Shown here piece after piece: positions 1 through 12,700 of a stretch of DNA of 64,000 bases. Origin of the DNA: Congeria kusceri (taxonomy: Eukaryota; Mollusca; Bivalvia; Myida; Dreissenidae). Location of the stretch: contig JAPFQT010000168.1 in NCBI GenBank assembly GCA_027627225.1, forward strand, positions 158,501 to 222,500. Reading direction: 5' to 3'. Under the pieces are notes generated by a model that saw only the letters and a list, made by a program, of their open reading frames with translations, had not been told where the DNA came from and ran no database searches. Numbering within the stretch: the first letter of the stretch is position 1; every line of letters begins with the position of its first letter. The position numbers and the translations under genes were made by a program.

Positions 1-130
1 CAATCAATGGACATTATGACGTTTCGGTACTTTGAAGTGATTGGCATTCCAACGTATGTTTGCGTAAATGTTTAGGGTTCTAACATGTGCCACAGACTAT
101 TGGTTTTCGTTTCTTTGTTGTTGACCTAAC

Positions 131-216
131 GTCACTTGCGTTACGACCAATGATTTCATTTTCATTTGGATCTATGGTAATTTCAAGTTTGGGCCAGTGG
201 TAAACCGTGTAGGGAC
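131..216 (-). CDS. Possible exon 17 of the EGF-like gene
   Basis: A pyrimidine-rich stretch ending GACCCGCAG is followed in phase 1 by GPYTVYHWPKLEITID, then PNENEIIGRNASD, and a GTTAGG donor-like site at 130 (an alternative GT lies at 125). Phase 1 would fit the exon 16 donor. There are no cysteines, so this would be a linker or the start of another domain. I recognise no domain; a chance ORF is a real alternative. Confidence 0.25.
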
Positions 217-299
217 CTGCGGGTCGACACAGTTGGGTTGGGTAATTTGCTACATTCCAGACAGAATAGGAGTGCTTAATCGCAGGTCCCATAGTAACA

Positions 300-1340
300 C
301 GTCACTGTACTGACTAGTCGCACTTCAAATCCCATAATTCCGAATTGAATCCCTTAATTTCCATGCTCGATGGTGAATAGCTTTCATTTAGATTGCATTT
401 TATGAGTGTAGAAATATGTTAATTATTCACCTTTTTAACATAAAAAAAAATAAACATATGCCTTTATTTTAGTTCAACTCTGCCAATAAGAATGCGTGAA
501 TAACAACTTTACTTTGAATAAATAACATGATATGTATGTGCATTGCAATGTTATCCCCTTTAATTTCCTAGGAAATCATGTTAAAGCGGGTAAATACATT
601 GTATCAATAGTGTACATATATAGAGAATATATGGTTTGTGACTTTTGATATCTCGTTATATCAGACGAGTCCGATATGGCGTAGGATAAAAGCGAGGCTT
701 GTCTATAGTATTTGTTATCACATACGGTTTATTCATGATCTTGCAATTTTTGTATATTAAATTTACTTTTATATCTGATAATTCCAATCTTTCTCTAATA
801 TTGTGTTCACTAGTATCTACTGTACCAACGGTCCCAAGTTAACCGAATAAAAATGTAACGCTAAGTACTGTTTACACAATTATACAAGTGAACATTTTGC
901 AATAAAATTCAAATCAATTAACAATATCTGATTGAATTGTCAAGGCTAATCCTTCTATTGCTTCCACCACAAATAGTACTATTACTGCTAACTACTACTG
1001 CAACAACTGCTGATACAACCTCTGCAATTAAGTACTTCTGATGTTGTTTCTTGGAATTAATTCGTTATTCGATAAATGTATACTTTATAATGCGGTGCAC
1101 ACGGTTGTGTATAAACCGTCGGGGTTTAGCTGATATTTTAAAAACCCACTATTTAACGAGTTACATGTTATCGATTTCCAATTCAGATCTGTATCAATGT
1201 CTACGTCGTGCAAACTACCGGTGTTGTTCTAAGATTGTTTGATAAAATCGATTTAGAAAAATGATGATCTGTTGCATACAGAATAATATTCTTTAAACAA
1301 ATTGTAACACACACATTGATACCAATCTAAACACAGAATG
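300..1340. other. AT-rich sequence, nothing recognised
   Basis: No ORF with coding character, no repeat family seen elsewhere in the window. Lies left of exon 16 and probably in an intron of the EGF-like gene. Confidence 0.5.
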
Positions 1341-1344
1341 ATGA

Positions 1345-1923
<579 letters not shown>

Positions 1924-1925
<2 letters not shown>

Positions 1926-2845
1926 CACGTGGTCTGTGTCAATTAGGCTTGAATTTCATCCCAGGCAGATTGTTTTACTTGGAAATAGGACAAGTAGGCG
2001 CGATAAAACATATAAATCAATGGTCATGGAAAAAATGTTTAGCGAAATATATCATGCTATATAATACATGAATAGCTTATGTTAGGCTTCGTATAATGCA
2101 CACATACAGACGTAACTGCCTAGAGGGTATGATTGTTACTAAATTCTCCAAATCGTTAATCTATTATACACTGTATTGTCATGTAATATTATAAGAAACA
2201 CATGCTTGTATATGATTCTTGTTTTACAACGTGCATTGTTATATCTACTAAGTAATCGATATTTGTAAAAATGTACAGTTATATAAGCACTAAACTACAT
2301 TTTCACACAACTACTCAAAACACCGCGGATGCAACCGTTCATTACTACCACATTGCGACTATGCAAAACTTTATTCTAGTTTTTTTTTTAAATTGTCTGC
2401 AATCTTCAATGACATTATGGTAACCCATTTTTCAAGGCCAATTTAAGTTATATCATGTTGGGCTGTTGAGATTCTCTTTGTTAACTAATGAAATGTACTT
2501 ACACTGCAACCTTTCTCTTATTTATAAAATGTTAACATGATGTTTTCTGCATTTAACTTTTTATTGAGTCACAATTGTCACACCAACTTGACGGATTTCT
2601 GTATTTAAAATAACAAAGGCGAGAGCTAAAAAGCGTTCAAATCCAACGTCATTGTAAATAAACTGCACGTAAAAGTTATGCAGGTGTGTGTCAGTTTAAC
2701 AGTTACACTTATAATTGTATATAATGCTCGTACTGCGTACAGTACACCAATATGTAACCCGTTACTCAGAAGTGCTATATTTGCTGTGACGGCGTAAAAA
2801 GAAACAAGAAAAAGAAACATAAGGCAGAAGATCAATGAAATAAAA
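1924..2845. other. AT-rich intron-like sequence, nothing recognised
   Basis: Only short non-coding ORFs. No splice-bounded cysteine-rich segment on either strand. Confidence 0.5.
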
Positions 2846-3075
2846 CAAATGTGCGAAAAATGTCGTCCCGGATTAGCATGTGCAGTCCGCATAGGCTAAT
2901 TCACGACTGCATTTTCCGATGTCATGGTATTTTCTGCTTCAAGGAAATCTCTTCTAACCATAAATGCACTGTAGGCGGAAAGTGTCCTCCCGGATTAGCC
3001 TGTGCGGACTGCACATGCTAATCCAGGACGACACTTTACGCACATGCACTAGGCCCGGTTTTCTCACTACATGTC
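2846..3075. mobile_element. Palindromic MITE, family A
   Basis: Two arms, each with an inner hairpin of gattagcctgtgc / gcacaggctaatc type, in inverted orientation; right end acgcacatgcactaggcccgg. The left end is truncated. Lies just 3' of exon 16. Confidence 0.65.
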
Positions 3076-3102
3076 TCAATTATAAATGAAAAGGTTTATT
3101 AC

Positions 3103-3703
3103 CTGCCGCACGACAATACCATGGCGGTCTACTCGTTTGCTGTGTGCATTCTAAACAATCGCCCGTACTTTTGTCGCATGTATTATCAATGCACGTGTTT
3201 ATACATGGATTCGTACATTGCTCGCCATAAAAACCGTCTGCGCACACGCTGTTGCAAGCGCCTGTCGTGCCGTCACAAACCCCGCCCACACAGTTAAATG
3301 GGCAGGGGGTCTTACAACCGTTGCCATAGTTACCAAACGCGCAACCCTGACGATAATCATTGGAACTCGACGCGCAGTCTCTGTTTTTACATCTGTCGCT
3401 ACATATCTTGTCGCAGTAGATGCCGTAATATCCGATATCGCAGCCATACGTGCAGACCCCGGAATCGCGGTAGCATTCATTAACGCCGGAAGGAGAATCT
3501 TTGCAGGTCACGCCGCAGGTGTTCTGGCAAAGGTTGCCATGGAAACCCGCTACGCAGGTATTTGTGCTGCAGACACCGGAAGTGATGTCACAGCGGACGA
3601 TTCCGGAAGTCTCGGGCGTGCAGCGTCCACAGCCAACAGAGCAGTTAAGGGCCCATTTTCCCGCCACGCATTCGGTACACTGGCCATATGACTGGCCACA
3701 CAC
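3103..3703 (-). CDS. Exon 16: EGF-like repeats (block 4, second part)
   Basis: Acceptor GTTTGCAG, donor GTAATA, 601 bases, phase 0 to 1. It reads CGQSYGQCTECVAGKWALNC, then GFHGNLC, GYYGIYC, GNYGNGC and GFYGEQC repeats, and ends in the degenerate coda CLECTQQTSRPPWYC. The phase-0 acceptor matches exon 15 across an 8.5-kb intron packed with other elements. A phase-1 donor means at least one more exon follows, probably outside the window. Confidence 0.85.
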
Positions 3704-6700
3704 CTGCAAACGAAATATACGCATATACTGTAATCAAAGAGTTGATTATGTTTTGGAGTCTGATAACTCATTTTCAGCATTTGTTCACACATTGTCAACG
3801 ACTTGATGTGCAGAATACATATGAGCAGTGCCGATGGAAACCCGGTCTTAATGCATGTCCGCACAGGTTAATCCGGAACGATACTTTCCGCCTATAGTGG
3901 ATTTATGTTTAGTAGAGACTTTCTTCAAACAAAAATAACCATTAAAGCGGTAATGTCGTCATGGATTAGCTTGTGCCGACTTCAATGGCTAATTCGGGAC
4001 GACACTTTAGGCACATGCATTAAGCCAGTAGGCGTTATCATCACATGTGTGCCTGTAGGTGCTATCAGCATATGTGTACCAGTAGGTGCTATCAGCATAT
4101 GTGCACCAGTAGGTGTTATCAGCACATGTGTGCCAGTAGGTAATATCAGCATATGTGTACCAGAAGGTGCTATCAACATATGTGTGCCAGCAGGTGCTAT
4201 CAGCATACGTGTGCCAGTAGGTGCTATCAGAACATGTGTGCCAGTAGGTGATATCAGCATATGTGTGTCAGTAGGTGTTATCAGCATATGTGTACCAATA
4301 GGTGTTATCAGCATATGATTGCCAGTAGATGTTATCAGCATTTGTGTGCCAGTAGGTGTTATCAACATATGTGTACCATTAGGTGTTATCAATATATGAT
4401 GGCCAGTAAATGTTATCAGCATATGTGTGCCAGTAGGTGTTATCAGCATAAGTGTACCAGTTGGTGTTATCAGCATATGTGTACCAGTAGGTGCTATCAG
4501 CATATATCACGTTTGTTTAAACTATTAAAGTATTATGCCAGTTCGCTCATTATTTAATCGTTCTCTTTCCAACATAACCATTTTACTTGTGTCCGTTTTG
4601 ACGAAACCGTTTTACCTTTAGCAAAGGGAGACAATTTAACACAGAGGACACGACAAGATGGACGTAAATATGTTTCGTTTGTTAAACACATCGAGTGCTT
4701 CGCTAGCTGCCATTGTAGAGTTAAAAATGGTTACTAGCAAGTTCTCGAACGATCAGCAGGCACGCGCGGAATGCTGTTCATTAATGGATCGTGACTTTAG
4801 TGTTTGGAATAGTATTTCGGGTATGTTTACCTTTCTCCGTTTTGGATGGTTATGGAATTAGCTTTAACTGTAAAGGTGTTTGTCATAATTTAGAAAATTT
4901 ACTAAGCAATACAGTGTAGAACAATTTCTGTGCTCAAAATGTTTTATTAACAGACTACCGGTATTAGCTTTCTTTAATATAAAATCTAACATACCAGTAA
5001 CATAACAATAACATCAAATTTAGCAAGAAAGGCAATCATATTAGTCCAAGTACATGACATGACATATACAATAAATGCTAATATTTCTATTATTCTATCA
5101 TAAAATATTATTTAAAAGGAACAAACGCTAAAGAACCATTTCTGTGCTAAAAATTATTTATTAACAGACTATTAGCTTTTTTTAATTTCATTTATTTCAT
5201 AAGACTATGACATTACATAACAAAGATATACGATTAAAAAAAATGCAATTATATTTATACAAGTACATGACATCATATGTGACTTCTAATGCCGCTGTCT
5301 TAGGTGAATTAGGCAGATTTCCTCTCTCTATTATATGCAAGCAACGTGCCCTTAGTTATTGGGTTAAAATTAAGCAAAAACCCGAATCTTTGATGCACAT
5401 TGTTTACAACGAACAATGTGATCTCTACAATGATTCTATTAGGGATAATAACAATAACAATAATCTGTGGTGTGTATTTGTTAAACAAGCATTAGAACAA
5501 CTAGGACACGGAATGTATTTCAATAACTTAAACGACAATTTTAATTATTCTAATGAAATTAACCAGAGAATAAAAGATCAGTTTATCCAAAATTGGCACG
5601 TTACAATTAATAACCAACCGAAACTAGAGTGCTATAGAATGTTTAAGACGGAATTCGTGTATGAAAAATATCTAGATTGCATTAATAATAAAAATCAAAA
5701 ACATCAGCTATCAAGATTTAGACTTAGCGCCCATACATTGGAAATAGAGACTGGTAGATATAATAACATACCTAGAGATGAACGCAAATGTAAACTATGT
5801 AATGCAAACACTGTTGAATCCGACTATCATTTCTTTCTAACTTGCTCAATCAACAAAGATCTTCGAACAAAATATTGTATTCGATCCAACTGGCCAAATT
5901 TAGTAAAATTTAAAAACATTCTCTCTTGTCAAAATACTACAGTCATTAACAATGTTGCCAGATTCATTACCGATGCTATGAAACTCCGTGAGGAAAAATT
6001 ACAGGTATTTGCTGCTTCTTAATAAATATTTTATGAAACACTAAATATATTGTCTATTTATTACTTGTTTGTTCTCATTGCGTTGTTTTTAATACATACA
6101 CTTTTGTACACGATGTTTAAACACTCTTCACTGTAGTTTATGTCTATTAACATGATTGTATTTGTATTGTACTGATGCACTTTGACTATATGTTGTTTAC
6201 TTGTATGTAAATGGTCAAAGGCGTTTTGCTGATGTTCCAATAAAAAACTTGAAACTTGAAACTTGTGACTAAAATTAATGCTCATATTTAAATTCATTAT
6301 ATTAGTAACATTAATTTAGAGGAACAAACAATAAAGAACTATTTTTGTGCAAAAATCTGCAAACAGCTTTTTAGGTTTCTTTTATGTAATAATCTGTAAT
6401 TACATAACAAAGATCTCAGATTTAATGAGAAAGGCAAATACAGTGACAATTTGTATAAGTACATGACATTAATATTATGAATAAAACAATTAACAAAGAT
6501 AGTGCTAATCAAATTTATTATGCAATATGCTGAATGAAATGGAAATCAAACTACAAATATGCACCATGCTGTCACAAATTTTAGGTTTTTATCATTTCTT
6601 AAAATTCAGGTTCACTGCACCATTAAATGTGCAGTTCGAAAACAGTTTGCCTGGGGTTTTTAGGTGTTGCATGGACAATGAGCCACCTGGACTGTGAACA

Positions 6701-9700
6701 ACCTGCAAGTCAAGTACATTTTCATAGTGGTTTATTTGTTTTAATGTCTGCTCCACAACTGGATCCATCTCTTGGGAAAGTTGCAGGAGTTCAGCATCAC
6801 TCATGTCGTCATCATGATCACCAGAAGGTCCTGGCTCATTAGAAGATGAAACTGTGCTTGTAGAACAATTCTTGTGAATTATGTTAGCCATTTGTTGTTG
6901 CCGGTCAATGCTCAAGCTATGATTGCTGTTGAGTGTCATGATGTTTTTATGCCCGGTAACCTGAACCACTTCAGTGGGTGCAACCCCTGCATTCAGAAGG
7001 GAGGTAACTAATGTCTTTCTACCGGAATGGTTTACATGTCTTCCTGTGAATCCGGCAGTTGTACTCATGTTTTTTGCTATCTGGCAAAGCTTGTTCTTAC
7101 CAATGGCCTGATTTACGAACCAGAAGTGGTGCTCACCTCGGGCTTTATCACTGGGCCGTAGGTAAAACCTGCTGTCAGGACGCAGACTTGTAAGTGGGCG
7201 TCTGCTTTCATATTCCATATATAGTTTCACTGGACATCTCTCATCTCCTGAAAATACATTGTTTATTTCAAGTCATTGAATAAACCTATTGTGTTTTTCA
7301 AACAATATGTATTACACTTAACAATAGAATTGTCAGTTTGATAAGAGCATACAGATTAAATAAAATGTTATTCATTATGGCATTTTAAGTATAATTTACA
7401 ATTTCTTTTCAATATATAAGACATGTGTAAAGAAAGATTAATAACATATCAATAATTCGATGTTAACATCAATTTCATTTACTACCTGGTTGCTCAAAGA
7501 TTTTGGGCTTGAACATTCGTGCATCGTCTGTTATTCCCTTCCTGGTCTTAGTGGCTCTCTCTGTGTACTCTACGTATCTGGTTCCATCTGTTGTCTGCAT
7601 TAATTCCAGGTCCCCCCAAAGCATGTGCATATGTTCTTGCCTGCCTCTGAGGCCAAAGTAAAGGGTGTTGTTCAACCAGAGTGTGTTGATAATGGACTTT
7701 GGCGATTCTGGAAAATATGTTGTTAATTTTCAAGTATGATATTTATCTATATATTTTTCGGAACCGTATAACGCTCGAAAGTATCTCTTATCTAAAACAA
7801 TTATAAGTAAGTTTAGAGATGTACATTTATTTTAAATATATAGATTTACTCAGTAAATGTGTTTAATACTTATCCGGAACAACAATGTACGTTTTTATGT
7901 TATTGACAAATTCAATATAATACGGTTTTTCTTATCTTTAAGACTGTATTAAATGCGTCACAATGAAAGTTAATCCGGGTACGAAATGTAGAGGTTGCGA
8001 AATTTCCAGAACTCAGAGTGACTTCCCTTGTTGTTATGCAACAGTAAATAGTAAACTTGACAGGAATCAGCTGATTGCATGAACACGCTAACATACCTGT
8101 ACCAAGTAGCTTTTTCTTGTACAGAATGTCAATCTCTCTTGGTGTAAATGGATCGGATCGCTTGGCTTTGTTGCCCAGTCCCTTTTCTTTCAAGTCCACG
8201 GCCTTGGCCCTCAGAACATTCCTGGAGTGCTTACACCGCAGATCAGTCATAATGTCAACACCATAGTTTTTGTCACACAGGTATCTCTTGATGCTACCTT
8301 GAATTCCCTTTAAAGTGCCGGGTTCAAGGTCTTTCTTTGTTTTGCAATTCTTGACACTCAAAAAGTATCTCGCCATTCACATATCCAATGCTGCCGGCTC
8401 CATTTGTTCAACATCTGTCACTTCATCTTCCAGCGTAAGCCATTCCCGGAAATGTCGTACATCATATTCCGTTTTTTTTCTTGTGTTCTCATTTTTTTTG
8501 CTTTCAACAAAGTCATATGTATCTTTGTTGGTAATCTTCTGCCTTTCTATGGTCTCATTACACTGTATTATTGCATCGAGATCCATTAAACGATTTGCTA
8601 ACGATTCTAGCGTTTTTTCTGACGCCGCCATGTTTTCTAGTGATTACGTCAGTCGTCGTCGTTGACGTCGCGCGATCTGATTCTTTTCAGATATAGAAAA
8701 TCGGCCCGGGGCCAATATGATTATATTGGCCCGGCGGATACGAATATCGGCCCGCTCGTGACGTCAATTTGTTACTATTTATAGTAACGATATGTAATAT
8801 GTAATATAAACGATAACATACGGCAGAGCCGGGCCGGACGTCTATAATCGGCCCTAGCCGAATAACGGCCCTCGGACCAAAGGCCCTCGGGCCGTTATAG
8901 CGGCAGTGGGTCGATATATAGACGTCCGGCCCGGCCCTGCCGTATGTTATTGTCTAAATATGTACCAGTAGGCGTTATCAGCATATGTGTGCCAGTAGTT
9001 GTCATCAGCATACGTGTACCAGTAGGTGTTATCAGCATATGGTACACAGTAGGTGCTATCAGCATATGTGCACCAGTTGGTGTTATCAACACATGTGTGC
9101 CAGTAGGTGCTATAAGCATTTGTTTGCCAGTAGGTGTTATCAGCATATCTGTACCAGTGGTGCTGTCAGCATACGTGTGCCAGTAGGCGTTATCAGCATA
9201 TGTGTGCCAGTAGGTGTTACCAACACATGTGTGCCAGTAGGTGCTATCAGCATATGTGCACCAGTAGGTGTTATCAGCATATGTTTGCCAGTAGGTGTTA
9301 TCAGCATATGTTTGCCAGTAGATGTTATCAGCATATGTGTGCCATTAGGTGTTATCAGCATATGTGTACCACTAGGTGTTATAAATATATGATGGCCAGT
9401 AGATGTTATCAGCATATGTGCACCAGTAGGTGCTATCAGCATATGTGTGCCAGTAGGTGCTATCAGCATATGTGTGCCAGTAGGTGCTAACAGCATATCT
9501 GCGCCGGTAGGTGTTATCAGCTTATGTATACCAATATGTGTTATCAGCATATGTGTACAGGTAGGTGTTATCAGCATATGTGTGCCAGTAGGTTTTATCA
9601 GCAGATGTGTACCAGTGGGAGATATCAGCATATGTGTGCCACTATGTGTTTTCAGCATATGTGTGCCAGTAGGTGTTATCAGCATATGAGTGCCGGTAGG

Positions 9701-12700
9701 TGTTATCAGCATATGTGTGCCACTAGTTGTTATCAGTATATGTGTGAGAGTAGGTGGTATCAGCTTATGTGTGCCAATAGTTGTTATCAGTATATGTATG
9801 ACAGTATGTGTTAACAGCACATGTGTACCACTAGGTGTTATCAATATATGATGGCCGGTAGATGTTAAAAGCATCTGTATGCCACTAGTTGTTATCAGTA
9901 TATGTGTGCCATTAGGTGTTAACACCATATGTGTGACAGTAGGTGTTAACAGCATATGTTTACCACTAGGTGTTATCAATATATGATGGCCAGTTGTTGT
10001 TATCAGCATATATGTGCCAGAAAGTGTTATCAGCATATGTGTGCCAGTAGGTGTTATCAGCATATGTGTGTCAGTAGGTGCTATCAGCATATGTGTACCA
10101 GTAGGTGTTATCAGCATATGTGTTCCAGTAGGTGTCATCGGCATACGTGTACCAGGATGTGTTATCAGCATATGTGTGCAATAGGTATTGTCAGCATATG
10201 TGTGCCAGTAGGTGCTATCAGCATATGTGTGTCAGTAGGTGTTACCAGAACATGTGTGCCAATAGGTGTTATCAGCATATGTGTGCCAGTAGGTGTTATC
10301 AGCATATGTGTGCCAGTGGGTGTTATCAGCATATGTGTGCCAGTAAGTGTTATTATCATATGTGTGCCAGTAGGTGTTATTAGCATATGTGTGCCAGTAG
10401 GTCTTATTAGCATATGAGATCCGGTAGGTGTTATCAGCATATGTGTGCCACTAGTTGTTATCAGTATATATGGGAGAGTAGGTGTTATCAGCATATGTGT
10501 GCCACTAGTTGTTATCAGTATATGAGTGAGAGTATTATTAGCAGCATATATTTGCCACTAGTTGTTATAAGTATATGTGTGACAGTATGTGTTATCAGCT
10601 TTAGTGTGCCACTAGTTGTTATCAGTATAAAAGTAAAGTAAAGTGTTTGTTTATTATAGTGTCACCCCTCGCGATTAAGGGCCAGCCAGTTTCAACTTAT
10701 GAGACACCTTTACTGATGAACATCTTTACTCCCGATTCCTATCCTAGATGCCGGGCGATTGGCCAATCGGTACCCCTTGATTTAACTAGCTGCTGGGTAG
10801 GCAACCGGCAATATCAAAACACGCCCTGTGTAGGACTCGAACCTTCGACCTCCCGCTCCGTAGGCGAACGCCCTAACTACTATGCCACGGAGACGGTTAT
10901 ATGTGTATGTGTGCCAGTAGGTGTTAACACCATATGTGTGACAGTAGGTGTTAACAGCATATGTGTGCATATCAGCATATTTGTGAGAGTAGGTTTTATC
11001 AGCATATGTGAGTCAACAGGTGTTATCAGCATATGTGTGCCACTAGGTGTTATCAGCATATATGCGCCGGTAGGTGTTATCAACTTATGTGTGCCAATAG
11101 GTGTTATCAGCATATGTGCGCCGGTAGAGGTTTTCAGCTTATGTGTGCCAACAGGTGTTATCAGCATATGTATGCCAGTAGGTTTTATCATTATATGTGT
11201 GCCAGTAGGTGTTATCAGCATATTTGTGCCAGTAGGTGCTATCAGCATATGTGTGCCAGTAGGTGCTATCAGCAAATGTGTACCAGTAGGTGCCATCAGC
11301 AAATGTGTGGCAGTAGGTGTCATCAGCATATGTATACCAGTAGGTGTTATCAGCATATGTGTACCAGTATGTGCTATGATCATATGTGTACCAGTAGGTG
11401 TTATCAGCACATGTGTGCCAATAGGTGTCATCAGCATATGTGTGCCAATAGGTGTTATCAGCATATGTGTGCCAATAGGTGTTATCAGCATATGTGTGCC
11501 AATAGGTGTTATCAGCATATGTGTGCCAATAATTGTTATCAGCATATGTGTGCCAATAATTGTTATCAGCATATGTGTGCCAATAAGTGTTATCAGCATA
11601 TGTGTGCCAAAGGGTGTTATCAGCATATGTGTGCCAATAGGTGTTATCAGCATATGTGTGCCAATAGGTGTTGAAGCTGGATCCCAAGAGATTATATCAG
11701 TGACTAGTCACCGTCTGACCCCCACAGAGACGATATCAGTGACTACTCACCGTCTGACCCCCACAGAGACGATATCAGTGACTAGTCATCGCCTGGCCCC
11801 CACAGAGACCATATAAGTGACTAATCACCGTCTGGCTCCCAAGAGACGATATCAGTGACTGGTTATCGCCTGGCTCCCACAGCGAAGATATCAGTGACTA
11901 GTCACCGTTTTGCTCCCAAGAGACCATATATGTGACTAGTCACCGTCTGGCTCCCAAGAGACGATTCCAGTGACTAGTCACCACCTGGCTCCCAAGAGAC
12001 GATATCAATGACTAGTCACCGTCTGTCTCCAAGTAGACGATATCAGTGACTATTCACCGCCTGGCTCCCAAGATACAATATCAGTGACTGGTCAACGCCT
12101 GGCTTCCAAGAGACGATATCAGAGACTAGTCACCGCCTGGCTTCCAAGAGACGATATCAGTGACTGGTCACCGCCTGTCCCCCGAGATACGATATTAGTG
12201 ACTAATCATCACCTACCTTGCAGTTAGTGGCGTTACAGCTCTTGTCACACGTGTCGCCCCACATTCCCACCCTACAATTGGCGCACTTGGCAGTGTACCT
12301 GTCACACATGCGCACGCAACCGGTGGAGCAGGGCGTCTGACAGCTCTGTCCATAGTAGCCTTCGGTACACACTGTAATATAATGGTTTTATGCATTGTTT
12401 ATATACATTGTTCATATATTGTCAACAACTTGATGTACATAATACATATCAGGGAAACCTGGGCTCAAAAATAGAGCATGTGCGTTAAGTGTCGTCCCGG
12501 ATCAGCCTGCGCAGGCCGAACAGGCTAATCCGAGACGACACTGTCCGCCTATAGTGGATTTATGTTTATAAAAGATATCCTTGAAACAGAAAATATCATA
12601 AAAGGGTAGATGTCGTCTCTGATCATGCACATGCATTAAGCCTGGGTTTCCCACGATACGCCTCATATGAACTATTTCACTTTACAACATTGCAACAAAT

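Larger units (their letters stand above)
6592..8631 (-). pseudogene. Crypton-derived tyrosine-recombinase-like gene (KIAA1958/ZMYM-type domain), three exons, in-frame stop
   Basis: Three phase-1 joined exons (8631-8097, 7707-7486, 7247-6592) encode about 470 codons. The N-terminal part (ARYFLSVKN..TLKGIQGSIKRYL) resembles the SAM-like core-binding region; exons 2 and 3 carry the catalytic-like domain: LRGRQEH (Arg, about residue 199-201), HVNHSGRKT (His 326, Arg 329) and VTGHKN (His 352). This is the DUF3504 domain of KIAA1958, ZMYM2-4 and QRICH1, known to descend from Crypton transposases. The usual NNYS tyrosine is replaced (TLNSNHSLS), so recombinase chemistry is probably lost. A TGA at 8379-8377 interrupts codon 85 with the frame open on both sides. 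It lies inside an intron of the EGF-like gene, same strand. It could be a decayed transposon gene or a host gene with a null allele. Confidence 0.75.

Noticed and set aside
3218..3691. 157-codon plus-strand ORF opposite exon 16
   Set aside because: Antisense shadow of the cysteine-rich exon; no splice or family support. The same holds for 14145-14366 and 16461-16856.
9140..10171. 343-codon minus ORF and several 100-389-codon ORFs on both strands at 4-11.8 kb
   Set aside because: All are reading frames of the 27-bp minisatellite; the same bases are open in several frames, and the peptides repeat with the DNA unit.
12213..12395. 60-codon ORF with CVPKATMDRAV..
   Set aside because: Wrong frame over exon 15; the correct frame gives the EGF-like pattern CTEGYYGQSC with fitting splice sites.
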